Under the pieces are notes generated by a model. That model was not told the origin of the DNA. It worked only from the letters and a program-made list of their open reading frames with translations, and searched no databases. The translations under genes and the position numbers were made by a program. Below are positions 1 to 8,424 of a DNA stretch of 43,177 bases, piece after piece. How positions within the stretch are numbered: the first letter of the stretch is position 1; each line of letters opens with the position of its first letter. The DNA is taken from contig CAKZVL010000002.1 of NCBI GenBank assembly GCA_937922155.1, forward strand, positions 1 through 43,177, given 5' to 3'. This DNA is from an uncultured Paracoccaceae bacterium (GTDB lineage Bacteria; Pseudomonadota; Alphaproteobacteria; Rhodobacterales; Rhodobacteraceae).

Positions 1-924
1 GATATACGCCGCTGCAAAGATCAGGCAGCAGGCCTGCACAACCGGAATGTCGCGGATCTTTACACTGTCCACAAACAGCTGGCCAATACCGGGGTAAACA
101 AACACGGTTTCAACAACGACGACGCCCGTGATCAAATACGCAAGGTTCAATGCAATCACATTGATGATCGGCGCCAACGCGTTGGGCAGCGCGTGTTTGA
201 CGATGACACGCATCGGCGACAGCCCTTTAAGGCGGGCCATTTCGATGTAAGGCGACGCCAGTAAATTAATGATAGCCGCGCGCGTCATGCGCATCATGTG
301 TGCCGTCACAACCAACGTCAGCGTCAGCGCCGGCAACATCGTCTTTTCCAGCTTTTCGCCAAACGGCATGCCCGCATAAATGTTCGACAGTGACGGCAGG
401 ATGGGGTTCAAGATGGCAAGGAACAGGATCAAAATGTAAGCCATAAAGAACTCAGGTGAACTGATAGAACTAAGCGTCGCAACATTCGCCACACGGTCAA
501 AAACCGTATTCCGGAACAAGGCCGCAAGAACACCCAAGGTCACAGCAACAGGAACAGCGATCATCGCCGTAACGCCCGCCAAAAAAATCGTATTGGCAAA
601 ACGCGGCGCGATTTGTTGGGCAACAGTTGCGCCACCAGATCCGCCAAGATTGGTTTGAAAGTTCAATTGGGCAAATGACATTCCCATGTCGCCCGTCACC
701 ATACCGGTCAGCCATTGAAAATAGCGCAGTACCATTGGTTGATCTAACCCAAGGTCACGCCGGATAGACGCAACTGCCTCAGGCGTCGCACCTTGCCCCA
801 AAATCAATTCAGCAAAGTCACCAGGGAGCATGTTGACCGCAACAAAGATGACGATCGAAACAACAAACAACGTCACAAGACCAAGCAGCAGTCTTTGGAC
901 CAATATTTTAGAAACGCCTTGCAA
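1..924 (-). CDS. ABC transporter permease, DppB/OppB type (3' end off window)
   Basis: Inner-membrane permease subunit of a peptide/nickel-type ABC importer. All 308 visible codons form one open frame running off the left edge; family members are about 305-340 residues, so little is missing. Near the C-terminus is the EAA loop that docks the ATPase (EMARLKGLSP...ALPNAL), followed by the family signature ETVFVYPGIGQL. Several hydrophobic segments are evident, the first directly after the start. There is no in-frame ATG near the N-terminus. I chose TTG at 924, preceded by GAGGGGG about 11 bases upstream and with an in-frame stop further up; TTG at 903 is an alternative. Partner permease, ATPase and binding protein must lie left of the window if present. 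Substrate unknown. Confidence 0.85.
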   Translation of the reverse strand, partial: MQGVSKILVQRLLLGLVTLFVVSIVIFVAVNMLPGDFAELILGQGATPEAVASIRRDLGLDQPMVLRYFQWLTGMVTGDMGMSFAQLNFQTNLGGSGGATVAQQIAPRFANTIFLAGVTAMIAVPVAVTLGVLAALFRNTVFDRVANVATLSSISSPEFFMAYILILFLAILNPILPSLSNIYAGMPFGEKLEKTMLPALTLTLVVTAHMMRMTRAAIINLLASPYIEMARLKGLSPMRVIVKHALPNALAPIINVIALNLAYLITGVVVVETVFVYPGIGQLFVDSVKIRDIPVVQACCLIFAAAYI

Positions 925-981
925 ACCGCGTAGTTCCCCCTCAGTACCGAAAGCCTAACGGGTGAGCAGGAACTGTAAACC

Positions 982-1971
982 CTAAAGTCGCAAAGAGCTT
1001 CGTTTACTCGCAAAGGTATCCATCGCGCGCACAAGTTCTGCGCTAATGCCCGGTTCTGACAGCGCATGCCCCGCACGACCAACAAATGTTAGGCGGCATT
1101 GGGGCCAAGCATTTGACAGCATATAAGCGGATTGAGGTGGGCAAATCATATCAAATCGTCCTTGCACGATCACCCCGGGGATATCCGAAATACGATCCAT
1201 CCGATTCATGATTTGCTGGTCTTGCGACAAGAAACCGTCATTCACAAAGTAATGGTTTTCCAGCCGCGAAAACGCCCGCGCATATTCTGCAGGGCTTTCG
1301 CCAGTAACCCCATCGCTCTCAATGGACGCCAAGGCATTCTCCCACGCGGCCCAAGCCCGCGCGTAGCGTGTTTCAACCGTTAGGTCGCCCGAAAACAGCC
1401 GCCTGTGGTAAGCAGCGATAAAATCGTCCTGTTCTGCCGCTGGGATCAATTTGGTAAATTCCGCCCAAAGATCCGGCCAAAATCGACCAGCACCGCCGCC
1501 ATAGAACCAATCAAGTTCTGGCTTGGTCATCAGGAAAACACCACGCAGAACAAGTGCAGCAGTTCGATCAGGATGCGCTTGTCCATAGATCAACGATAAC
1601 GTCGCGCCCCAACTGCCGCCAAACACAATCCAACGATCAATGCCAAGGGTTTCGCGGATCAATTCGATATCCGCAACTAGATGCCACGTAGTGTTGTTTT
1701 CAACGCTTGCGTGGGGCCGCGACCGTCCACATCCGCGCTGATCAAACAAAATGACGCGATAAACCTCAGGATCAAAATATCGACGCATCGCGGGACTGCA
1801 CCCACCGCCGGGCCCACCGTGAAGAACCACAACTGGAATGCCATCAGGATTGCCACATTGTTCAACATATACGCGATGATCATCGCCAACATCCAACACA
1901 CGCTGGTCGAACGGGTCGATCCGCGGGTAAAGATGCACAGCTGCGCTTTTTTGGCTCAAGACCTTGTCCAT
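982..1971 (-). CDS. pip: Proline iminopeptidase
   Basis: Cytoplasmic alpha/beta-hydrolase of peptidase family S33 that removes N-terminal proline from peptides. At 329 residues it matches the family. It shows the oxyanion loop HGGPGG (51-56), nucleophile elbow GGSWG with Ser120, Asp274 in GRFDMICP and His302 in GRAGHA, a complete catalytic triad. The frame is open further upstream, but ATG at 1971 has an AGGA ribosome site and avoids overlapping ubiG, which diverges 51 bases away. The neighbouring peptide-type permease reads in the same direction 57 bases downstream, so a shared role in peptide use is possible but only inferred. Confidence 0.93.
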   Translation of the reverse strand: MDKVLSQKSAAVHLYPRIDPFDQRVLDVGDDHRVYVEQCGNPDGIPVVVLHGGPGGGCSPAMRRYFDPEVYRVILFDQRGCGRSRPHASVENNTTWHLVADIELIRETLGIDRWIVFGGSWGATLSLIYGQAHPDRTAALVLRGVFLMTKPELDWFYGGGAGRFWPDLWAEFTKLIPAAEQDDFIAAYHRRLFSGDLTVETRYARAWAAWENALASIESDGVTGESPAEYARAFSRLENHYFVNDGFLSQDQQIMNRMDRISDIPGVIVQGRFDMICPPQSAYMLSNAWPQCRLTFVGRAGHALSEPGISAELVRAMDTFASKRSSLRL

Positions 1972-2022
1972 AATCGTCCTATATAGTTTGAAAACGCCAG
2001 ATGCCATCACCAGAGGGTTCAA

Positions 2023-2766
2023 ATGCAAACCAACACAGTTGATTCAAGCGAGATTGCTAAATTTGAGGCAATGGCAGCCGAATGGTGGGATCCAAAAGGC
2101 AAATTTAAACCGTTGCACATGATGAATCCTGTCCGGCTACAATACATCACTGATCAAATCGCGGCAGAGTTTGACCGCGACCTAAACAGTGACAAGCCAT
2201 TCGCCGGTTTACGCATTCTAGACATTGGATGTGGCGGTGGATTGCTTTGCGAACCCATGGCCCGCTTGGGTGCAACAATCGTCGGCGCAGATGCCGCCGA
2301 ACGAAATATTCCAGTCGCACGCGTTCACGCAGAAAAATCTGGCCTGGAAATCGACTACCGCCACACAACAGCCGAAGCGATGGCCCAAGCCGGCGAACAA
2401 TTTGATGTCGTCCTGAATATGGAAGTCGTTGAACACGTCGCCGATCCACTTGGCTTCTTGACCGCATGTCAGCAACTCCTAAAGCCCGGCGGATTACACC
2501 TATGTTCTACGATCAATCGAAATCCCAAAAGCTTTGCAATGGCGATCGTGGGTGCGGAATACGTCATGCGCTGGCTGCCGAAAGGCACCCATGAATGGAA
2601 TAAGTTCATCACACCGGATGAACTGTTTGACCTTATGAGATCAGCCGATTTGGAACCCGTTGACAAAAAGGGTTATGTCTTCAACTTCGCGCGCTTCACT
2701 TGGTCGATTTCGGCCAAGGATTTAACAGTGAACTACGTCACCGCTGCTCTCAAACCAGCGACCTAG
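2023..2766 (+). CDS. ubiG: Ubiquinone biosynthesis O-methyltransferase UbiG
   Basis: SAM-dependent enzyme that carries out both O-methylation steps of ubiquinone synthesis, acting at the inner membrane with other Ubi proteins. 247 residues, the usual length. SAM motif [10 protein letters not shown] is at 65-73; the family-typical N-terminal [11 protein letters not shown] precedes it, and [11 protein letters not shown] and [16 protein letters not shown] follow. The ATG at 2023 has GAGGG upstream. It is transcribed divergently from pip and its last 4 bases overlap the convergent MarR gene, so it is probably a single-gene unit. Confidence 0.96.
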   Translation: MQTNTVDSSEIAKFEAMAAEWWDPKGKFKPLHMMNPVRLQYITDQIAAEFDRDLNSDKPFAGLRILDIGCGGGLLCEPMARLGATIVGADAAERNIPVARVHAEKSGLEIDYRHTTAEAMAQAGEQFDVVLNMEVVEHVADPLGFLTACQQLLKPGGLHLCSTINRNPKSFAMAIVGAEYVMRWLPKGTHEWNKFITPDELFDLMRSADLEPVDKKGYVFNFARFTWSISAKDLTVNYVTAALKPAT

Positions 2767-3206
2767 TCTTCATTCGTCAGGTTTTGGCGTATGGCACGCA
2801 AAACAGGCAACGCGGCCCTGACTTTTTCATCGTCGATACCTCGAAACGCATCAGCAATAACGGGTGCCATACTTGAAAATGCAGCGTCCCGTACAGAAAT
2901 CCCAGCCGGGCTGATCGAAACCATCTTGCGCCGCGCATCATCCCAATCCGGCCTGATGTGAACCCAACCTAACCATTCCAATTTTGTCAGCGTGTTCGTC
3001 ATCGCCCCTCGTGTCAGGTGAAACGTATTAGCAAGTTGACCAGGGGATCGCTCTTCATGGCTTAACGCCAAATGGTTCAGCACCAGAAAATGCGATAGCT
3101 CCATTCCTTTGGGCAACACTTTCGCAAGCTTTAGGCGGGCAAGCTGGTCAACTGTCAGAAGTTCGCTGAACAGTGCTTCTGCTAAGGTCGGTGTTGATTG
3201 GGTCAT
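2763..3206 (-). CDS. MarR-family transcriptional regulator
   Basis: Small winged-helix DNA-binding regulator (147 residues from this start). Central segments [25 protein letters not shown] (recognition helix region) and [18 protein letters not shown] (wing, with the D-x-R motif) are characteristic of MarR. The frame could also start at 3230 (MIENSKTQ...). I prefer ATG 3206 because the family N-terminus aligns from there, but no strong ribosome site marks either. Whichever start is used, its 5' end lies inside the 3' end of the upstream nitrilase-family gene in another frame (59 or 83 bases), implying translational coupling. Ligand and targets cannot be read from sequence; the hydrolase is an obvious candidate target only by adjacency. 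Confidence 0.85.
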   Translation of the reverse strand: MTQSTPTLAEALFSELLTVDQLARLKLAKVLPKGMELSHFLVLNHLALSHEERSPGQLANTFHLTRGAMTNTLTKLEWLGWVHIRPDWDDARRKMVSISPAGISVRDAAFSSMAPVIADAFRGIDDEKVRAALPVLRAIRQNLTNED

Positions 3207-4035
3207 TTGGGTCTTTGAATTCTCTATCATGGGATAGCGATGGAATACGCTTTCGCGCTTCTTCTACATCAGAAAGATCAAAATCAACAAAAGTTATCCC
3301 AACCTCTGTCCCGCCATCTGCCATAACCGTGCCCCATGGCGACACGGCAAAGGAATGACCATAGGTTTTGCGCACCCGATCTGTCGTGCTTGGATGTGTA
3401 CCTGTTTGTGCGGCGGCAAAGACGAAACACCCAGTTTCAATGGCCCGCGCCCGTAAAAGTGTTTCCCAATGGGCCACACCGGTCACCGGCGAAAACGCGG
3501 AGGGAACAAGCAGGATTTCAGCACCAGCCTGCGCCAAGGTTCGATACAAATGCGGAAATCGCACGTCATAACAAATGGTCATTCCGACCTTCGCCTGTGG
3601 CGTCTTTGCAATGACCGCTTGGGTTCCAGGTCGATAACCTGACGATTCCTTGTATGTTTCCGTCTCACTGACCGTCACATCAAACATATGGATCTTGTCA
3701 TACCGCGCGATCACCCCGCCATCGGGACCGATCATCAACGACCGATTGGCAAACCGCCCATCAGGATCATCCGTTTTGACAGCCAGCGAGCCAATGTTGA
3801 TGGTTACGCCCAGTGCATTGGCATCATCGCACAATGCGGCCAAAGTCGGATCCGCGGCTTCACGGTACAAAACTTCCATCTGCCTCTTGCGGCTGGCAGA
3901 AACACAGTTTGTGACCTCTGGCGTAAGAATAAATGTCGCGCCCTGATCAGCAGCTTGGCGCACCATGGCGCGTACCGTTTTCAGGTTCGCATCGGGATCA
4001 TCACCAGACGTCAGCTGTAAAAGGGCCGCTTTCAC
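3148..4035 (-). CDS. Carbon-nitrogen hydrolase (nitrilase superfamily, Nit-like amidase)
   Basis: Nitrilase-superfamily amidohydrolase, 295 residues, with the complete catalytic triad: Glu40 (TPEVTN), Lys114 (YDKIHMFD) and Cys155 (ICYDVRFP). These motifs resemble the Nit1/Nit2 branch, whose members act as omega-amidase or deaminated-glutathione amidase; which applies here is not settled by sequence. Translation starts at GTG 4035 and overlaps the grxC stop by 4 bases (GTGA), so grxC, this gene and the MarR gene form a tightly coupled unit. Pairing with a glutaredoxin fits a glutathione-repair role, as an inference. The last 20 or so residues overlap the MarR coding start in another frame. Confidence 0.9.
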   Translation of the reverse strand: MKAALLQLTSGDDPDANLKTVRAMVRQAADQGATFILTPEVTNCVSASRKRQMEVLYREAADPTLAALCDDANALGVTINIGSLAVKTDDPDGRFANRSLMIGPDGGVIARYDKIHMFDVTVSETETYKESSGYRPGTQAVIAKTPQAKVGMTICYDVRFPHLYRTLAQAGAEILLVPSAFSPVTGVAHWETLLRARAIETGCFVFAAAQTGTHPSTTDRVRKTYGHSFAVSPWGTVMADGGTEVGITFVDFDLSDVEEARKRIPSLSHDREFKDPNDPINTDLSRSTVQRTSDS

Positions 4036-4289
4036 CCTGCCAGCAGCTTATCAAGCGATCCTGCATGATCAGCAGCAGCAAGATCATCATAACCACCCAG
4101 ATGAACACCATTGATAAAAATCTGCGGCACGGTTGTGCGCCCAGCCGCACGATCAATCATTTCCGGGCGCTTGTCGGGCTGGGCTGTGATATTCACCTCA
4201 GCAAAAGACACGCCCTTACCAGTAAGCAACCGTTTCGCCGCGTGACAAAAGCCACAAGTAGGCTTTGTATAAATTTCAACTTGGGTCAT
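4032..4289 (-). CDS. grxC: Glutaredoxin 3
   Basis: Cytoplasmic glutathione-dependent disulfide reductase of 85 residues, a normal length. Thioredoxin fold with dithiol active site C12-G-F-C15 in place of the classic C-P-Y-C, the cis-proline loop TVPQ (53-56) and the glutathione-binding stretch GGYDDL (65-70). I recall CGFC being common in Rhodobacterales homologues. ATG 4289 is preceded by an AAGG ribosome site. It lies 34 bases after the ComF-type gene on the same strand and overlaps the following nitrilase-family gene by 4 bases. Confidence 0.94.
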   Translation of the reverse strand: MTQVEIYTKPTCGFCHAAKRLLTGKGVSFAEVNITAQPDKRPEMIDRAAGRTTVPQIFINGVHLGGYDDLAAADHAGSLDKLLAG

Positions 4290-4323
4290 TGTTTTTACCT
4301 TTTTTGGATCATTCGAAATCTAT

Positions 4324-5046
4324 TTAGGCATCTTTGACGACACGGGCCAGTGTCACAACGCAGACGTCCTGTGCGCCAGCGATGAATAGGGCATCGCAAC
4401 ACGCCGCTAATGTCGCGCCAGACGTCATAACATCATCGACCAAAACGACGGATCGGCCAGCAATCGCTTCTTTTTGGCGCGGATTAGCAAAGATCGCACC
4501 ATCAAGCGCCGCAAAACGTTCCGATTTCAAATGGCCATCCAACGACTTTGTGCGTTTCTGGCGCATCAATGCCTCGGGGGCGCTGTCGCCCTCAACCAAT
4601 CTCGCAACCGCCTGTGAAATAAGCGCCGCTTGATTATAACGCCGCCGCAACAGGCGGGTCCAATGCAATGGAACAGGGACAAACAATGGATCTTTGGGCA
4701 GAATCGGCTGCACTGATCGTGCAACCCACTGTGCAAGCGTCGGGATCAGATCGCTGCGATCACCGTGCTTGAGGCGCAGAACAAGACTACGACCCGTCCC
4801 TTTATACACAAAAACAGATCGCCCCCTGCTCCAAGGACGCGCGGTGGTCAGGCATTCATCACAATGCGCAAGCTCTGACGCGTTATCCCCCGGCAATGGT
4901 GCGCCACAGGTATCGCAGACCGTGCCAATGATAAATTCAGTCTCTTGCCAGCAAGCAGAACACAATCCGTGCAACCCTTCAGATGGTTCATCGCAAGCGG
5001 TGCACTGCAGCGGATAGATTGCGCGAACTGCACTTTGCAAAAACAT
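4324..5046 (-). CDS. ComF-family phosphoribosyltransferase-like protein
   Basis: 240-residue protein with the two-part ComF/GntX layout. The N-terminal cysteine knuckles pair C15/C18 with C29/C32 and C44/C47 with C62/C65, probably zinc-binding. The C-terminal type I phosphoribosyltransferase domain carries the PRPP loop VVLVDDVMTSGATL (about 200-213). Homologues are needed for DNA uptake in naturally competent bacteria; in others the role is uncertain. A TTG lies one codon upstream, but ATG 5046 is the natural start. It diverges from the NDUFAF5-like gene with only about 20 bases between them and probably leads the comF-like/grxC/nitrilase/MarR unit. Confidence 0.88.
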   Translation of the reverse strand: MFLQSAVRAIYPLQCTACDEPSEGLHGLCSACWQETEFIIGTVCDTCGAPLPGDNASELAHCDECLTTARPWSRGRSVFVYKGTGRSLVLRLKHGDRSDLIPTLAQWVARSVQPILPKDPLFVPVPLHWTRLLRRRYNQAALISQAVARLVEGDSAPEALMRQKRTKSLDGHLKSERFAALDGAIFANPRQKEAIAGRSVVLVDDVMTSGATLAACCDALFIAGAQDVCVVTLARVVKDA

Positions 5047-5067
5047 CAACTTCCCTCTAGATCATCA

Positions 5068-5889
5068 ATGATGACGATATTGACCGACAGAAACGCGCTG
5101 CAACTGCATCGCAAGCGAGCTTTCAAAAAGCCGGTGGATTTCCTCCAGATCGCAGCCGCCGACGAAGTGCAGGAAAGACTGGAAGAGGTTAATAGGTCGT
5201 TTAAAACTGCGGCCATTGTGACGGGTTGGCCAAGTATTTGGTCGGGCCGTATGGCAGGGGTCATGATCCCCGATGATGAAGTTCTGCCATTGGAACCTGC
5301 CCAACATGACCTAGTCGTGCATGCAATGTCGCTCCATTGGGCAAATGACATCGTTGGTCAGCTGGTCCAATGCCGCCGTGCATTGAAACCCGATGGGTTG
5401 TTTATGGGTACGCTACTGGGCGGGCAAACCCTGCACGAACTTCGCAGCGCATTGGCAGAGGCAGAGGTGGCCGTCAAAGGCGGGCTTTCCCCGCGTGTCG
5501 CGCCAATGGGTGAAGTACGCGATCTTGGCGGTTTGCTTCAACGGGCTGGCTTTACCTTGCCCGTTGCAGATGTCACGACCTTGACCGTCAGCTATCAAAA
5601 CGCACTCAACCTCATGCAGGAACTTCGGGGCATGGGCGAGGCAAATGCCCTCAACGCCCGTCAAAAAACACTCACCCAACGCCAAATTCTTTTGAAAGCG
5701 GCAGAAATCTATGAAAACTCTTTTGGCACGGACGACGGGCGCATTCCCGCGACGTTTGAAATCATAACGCTCACAGGTTGGGCCCCATCATCTGATCAAC
5801 CGCAACCACTGCGGCCCGGGTCCGCGTCTGAACGTTTGGCAAACGCATTAGGCGCAACAGAAATCCCCTTAAAGCGGTCCAATGATTGA
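5068..5889 (+). CDS. NDUFAF5/BioC-like methyltransferase-fold protein
   Basis: 273 residues with the layout of the alphaproteobacterial NDUFAF5-like group: N-terminal TDRNALQLHRKRA, then DFLQIAAADEVQERL, HDLVVHAMSLHWANDIVGQL, RRALKPDGLFMGTLLGG and a C-terminal LMQELRGMGEANAL. Human NDUFAF5 is an assembly factor hydroxylating an arginine on a complex I subunit; BioC methylates malonyl-ACP. Here the usual glycine-rich SAM motif I is replaced by IVTGWPSIWSG, so simple methyltransferase activity is doubtful. There are two adjacent ATGs (5068, 5071) and a poor ribosome site; an upstream frame extension into comF is rejected. A role in complex I maturation is inference from family. Confidence 0.85.
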   Translation: MMTILTDRNALQLHRKRAFKKPVDFLQIAAADEVQERLEEVNRSFKTAAIVTGWPSIWSGRMAGVMIPDDEVLPLEPAQHDLVVHAMSLHWANDIVGQLVQCRRALKPDGLFMGTLLGGQTLHELRSALAEAEVAVKGGLSPRVAPMGEVRDLGGLLQRAGFTLPVADVTTLTVSYQNALNLMQELRGMGEANALNARQKTLTQRQILLKAAEIYENSFGTDDGRIPATFEIITLTGWAPSSDQPQPLRPGSASERLANALGATEIPLKRSND

Positions 5890-5947
5890 CCTCACCCGTA
5901 TTCCATTTATCTGACCCGTATATCGGGGTACGTTGAAAGAGATGACA

Positions 5948-7033
5948 ATGTTTGATTCACAAAAGGACAAGACGGCAGAACGTCCAGCCGTTTGCCCAAT
6001 GCATGCCGCACCTGACCACCCCGCAATCAAACCTGCGCGGGTTGGGATTTTGGTTGCCAACCTCGGTACGCCCGACAACACCGATTACTGGTCGATGCGC
6101 CGCTACCTGAACGAATTTCTGTCAGACAAACGCGTCGTGGATTATTCCGCATGGCTTTGGCAGCCACTATTGCAGCTTGTGATCCTGTCCAAACGGCCCT
6201 TTTCCTCCGGCGCTGCCTATCGATCCATCTGGAATGAGGAAGCAGACGAAAGCCCGCTTTTAACGATCACAAAGGCACAGACAAATGCAATCAAAGCAGA
6301 AATGATTGAACGCTACGGCGACGACGTGCGTGTGGATTTCTGTATGCGCTATGGCAACCCATCCACCAAATCCAAGGTCCGCGAAATGGTTGAGGATGGA
6401 TGTACCAAGATCCTATTCTTCCCACTTTACCCCCATTACGCGGGTGCAACGTCAGCCACAGCCAACGACCAGTTCTTTCGCGCGTTGATGGAAGAAAAAT
6501 GGCAACCCATCGCCCGCATTGTCGAACCCTATTACCAAGATCCAGCCTATATCGACGCGCTCGCCCAAAGTATCGAAAAAGCTTATGCTGAAGCCGACAA
6601 AAAACCAGAAATGCTGATCTGTTCGTATCACGGCGTCCCAGAACGCTACCTGAATGAAGGCGATCCCTATCACTGCCAGTGCCAAAAAACGACACGGCTA
6701 TTGAAAGAACGCTTGGGTTGGGATGACACTCAGATCAAAACAACCTTCCAATCTAGGTTCGGCCCCGAAGAATGGCTAAAGCCTTATACAGTGAAAGAAG
6801 TGGCACGCTTGGCAGAGGAAGACGGCATCAAAAACATCGCCGTTTGCGCCCCTGCATTTTCCGCTGATTGCATCGAAACGCTGGAAGAAATCAACGAAGA
6901 GATCAAAGAAAGCTTTGAAGAGGCAGGCGGCGAACACTTTACTTACGTGCCATGCCTAAACGACGACCCGGCACATATCCATGCGCTGTGCGGTGTAATA
7001 GATCGCAATCTTGCAGGTTGGGTAAACCAATAA
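5948..7033 (+). CDS. hemH: Ferrochelatase
   Basis: Inserts ferrous iron into protoporphyrin IX, the last step of haem b synthesis, at the inner membrane. 361 residues from ATG 5948. Core motifs are ILVANLGTPD (34-43), YRSIWNEE (91-98), catalytic His228 in SYHGVPERY and the acidic ADCIETLEE (about 307-315). The roughly 30-residue N-terminal extension before the core contains CPMH and matches what I recall of Rhodobacterales ferrochelatases. Other in-frame starts exist (TTG 5933, ATG 5942); AAAGAG sits best for 5948. It ends 69 bases from the convergent L,D-transpeptidase. hemW and hemJ elsewhere in the window serve the same pathway. Confidence 0.96.
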   Translation: MFDSQKDKTAERPAVCPMHAAPDHPAIKPARVGILVANLGTPDNTDYWSMRRYLNEFLSDKRVVDYSAWLWQPLLQLVILSKRPFSSGAAYRSIWNEEADESPLLTITKAQTNAIKAEMIERYGDDVRVDFCMRYGNPSTKSKVREMVEDGCTKILFFPLYPHYAGATSATANDQFFRALMEEKWQPIARIVEPYYQDPAYIDALAQSIEKAYAEADKKPEMLICSYHGVPERYLNEGDPYHCQCQKTTRLLKERLGWDDTQIKTTFQSRFGPEEWLKPYTVKEVARLAEEDGIKNIAVCAPAFSADCIETLEEINEEIKESFEEAGGEHFTYVPCLNDDPAHIHALCGVIDRNLAGWVNQ

Positions 7034-7034
7034 G

Positions 7035-7078
7035 CCGCTTTGTTTGACACGCCCAACCGGGGCTCGGCGGTAAAGCGG
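7035..7078. terminator. Inverted repeat between convergent hemH and L,D-transpeptidase
   Basis: CCGCTTT (7035-7041) is matched by AAAGCGG (7072-7078), and the loop holds a smaller GCCC/GGGC hairpin (7051-7063). The position directly after the hemH stop and before the convergent gene's stop suggests a bidirectional terminator. No clear T-run follows on either strand, so this is tentative. Confidence 0.35.
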
Positions 7079-7102
7079 TAAAGCCTTGCCCAGCAAAAGA
7101 CC

Positions 7103-7690
7103 TCAGATCAACAGCACTTGCGTACCAACTGTGACTTTCGCGTAAAGCTCTTGAATGTGCTCGTTATAAAGCCCGATACACCCGTTCGACGACCGACGCC
7201 CAATCTTGCGCGTGTCGTGTGTCCCGTGAATACGGTAATACTGCCAAGACAGATAAAGCGCGTGCGTCCCAAGCGGATTGTCAGGGCCCGGTCCAATAAA
7301 TTCTGGCCATTCCGGATTGCGTTCCCTCATCGATGGCGTCGGACGCCAGCTTGGCCCTTCAACCTTCCGGATCACTTCCGTCTTGCCGCGCCGCGTTAGA
7401 TCTTCGGTCAGCGGAACTGAGGTCGGGTAGAGCTTATAAATACTTTCGTCCTCGCTCCAGTAATGAAGCGCCCGACTATCCAAATCACAAAGGATCGCGC
7501 CCCCTGCCAAAGTCGTAAAGTAAGGACGCCAATCCAAAGACCGAAAGCTCGCGATATTGCGGGTCACGCCCGTGTCCAATTCGCTCTCAATCTCCGTGCT
7601 ATTGGATGTTTCCTGCGCCAACGCACCCGTGCCAAGCGCGGCAACAGAGGTGGCAACAAATCCACGGCGGGTCAGATCAGATTTTGACAT
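7103..7690 (-). CDS. Exported L,D-transpeptidase (YkuD domain)
   Basis: Periplasmic peptidoglycan enzyme that makes 3-3 cross-links or attaches proteins to the wall. 195 residues from ATG 7690, which has AAGGAG 7 bases upstream; the frame extends further up but that part lacks support. The N-terminus is a Tat-type signal (TRRGFVAT at 7-14, hydrophobic stretch, ALAQ cleavage region). The YkuD catalytic block is H155-G-T-H ... S168-N-G-C171, 16 residues between His and Cys, with Asn where many homologues have a second His. The fold closes with GTQVLLI at the very end. It diverges from the CAP lipoprotein gene across 158 bases. Confidence 0.92.
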   Translation of the reverse strand: MSKSDLTRRGFVATSVAALGTGALAQETSNSTEIESELDTGVTRNIASFRSLDWRPYFTTLAGGAILCDLDSRALHYWSEDESIYKLYPTSVPLTEDLTRRGKTEVIRKVEGPSWRPTPSMRERNPEWPEFIGPGPDNPLGTHALYLSWQYYRIHGTHDTRKIGRRSSNGCIGLYNEHIQELYAKVTVGTQVLLI

Positions 7691-7740
7691 AACAGGCTCC
7701 TTGAACAAACTCGTGATGCACTTACTGTGTCCCTGTTGCA

Positions 7741-7792
7741 TGAGCAAATCAAACAAGCGTGTTCATAGCACTCTATTGCTCAACTTGATTTG
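7741..7792. repeat. Paired inverted repeats in divergent promoter region
   Basis: TGAGCAA (7741-7747) is complemented by TTGCTCA (7776-7782), and overlapping CAAATCAA (7745-7752) is complemented by TTGATTTG (7785-7792). Both lie in the 158-base gap between the divergent L,D-transpeptidase and CAP lipoprotein genes. They could form alternative hairpins or serve as an operator for both. No recognised regulator consensus. Confidence 0.4.
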
Positions 7793-7848
7793 AACTGTGG
7801 CTGCATTATCGCTAACACAATCCAAACCAACGTGCAGGAGCGCACAAC

Positions 7849-8424
7849 ATGTTACGACGTCAGTTTATTTTATTGGGAATTGCGGCCTCTTTGACGGCTT
7901 GTTCCACAAGATCACGAGGCCCAATTGGCGCCGATGGTTTGCCCGTTCAACAAGTCTATCGCATCAATCCGTCTGACACTGGCGACATTCAGTTTCGGAT
8001 GCTTGATAGCGTAAACGCACTACGTCAGGCCGCAGGCGTGCCCGCAGTGGCGCTTGACGCACGACTGAACGCAGCTGCAACGACCCATTCCCGCGATATG
8101 TCCGTACAGAACCGGCCGTGGTTGTTTGGTTCTGATGGGTCTTCCCCACTTGATCGTGCAAATCGCGCGGGTTTCCAAGGCGTTCTATTGGGTGAAAACA
8201 TATCAGAAACCTATGAAACCGAACTCGAAACGCTCGCCGCATGGATGAGCCAGGAAAGCACGCGAACAGTCGTCCTAAATCCAGAAGCACGTTTTATGGG
8301 ATTTTCTTGGTTTCAGGAATCAGCCGGTAAGATTTGGTGGACCATGAACATGGGCAGCGACCCTGCAATAAGCCAACAAAACACGGCGTTGCAGCCAGCA
8401 CCCGCTGTTGTGGCAGCGCGCTAA
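7849..8424 (+). CDS. CAP-domain (SCP/PR1-like) lipoprotein
   Basis: 191-residue secreted protein. N-terminal MLRRQFILLGIAASLTAC is a lipoprotein signal with lipobox LTAC, so Cys18 would carry lipid. The body resembles the bacterial CAP/SCP fold: LDSVNALRQAAGVPAVALDARLNAAATTHSRDM near 44-75, GENISETYET and a C-terminal WWTMNMGS. CAP proteins have no single biochemical role. The position between two L,D-transpeptidases suggests wall-associated function, which is inference. ATG 7849 is preceded by AGGAG. It ends in a 4-base convergent overlap with the next gene. Confidence 0.88.
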   Translation: MLRRQFILLGIAASLTACSTRSRGPIGADGLPVQQVYRINPSDTGDIQFRMLDSVNALRQAAGVPAVALDARLNAAATTHSRDMSVQNRPWLFGSDGSSPLDRANRAGFQGVLLGENISETYETELETLAAWMSQESTRTVVLNPEARFMGFSWFQESAGKIWWTMNMGSDPAISQQNTALQPAPAVVAAR

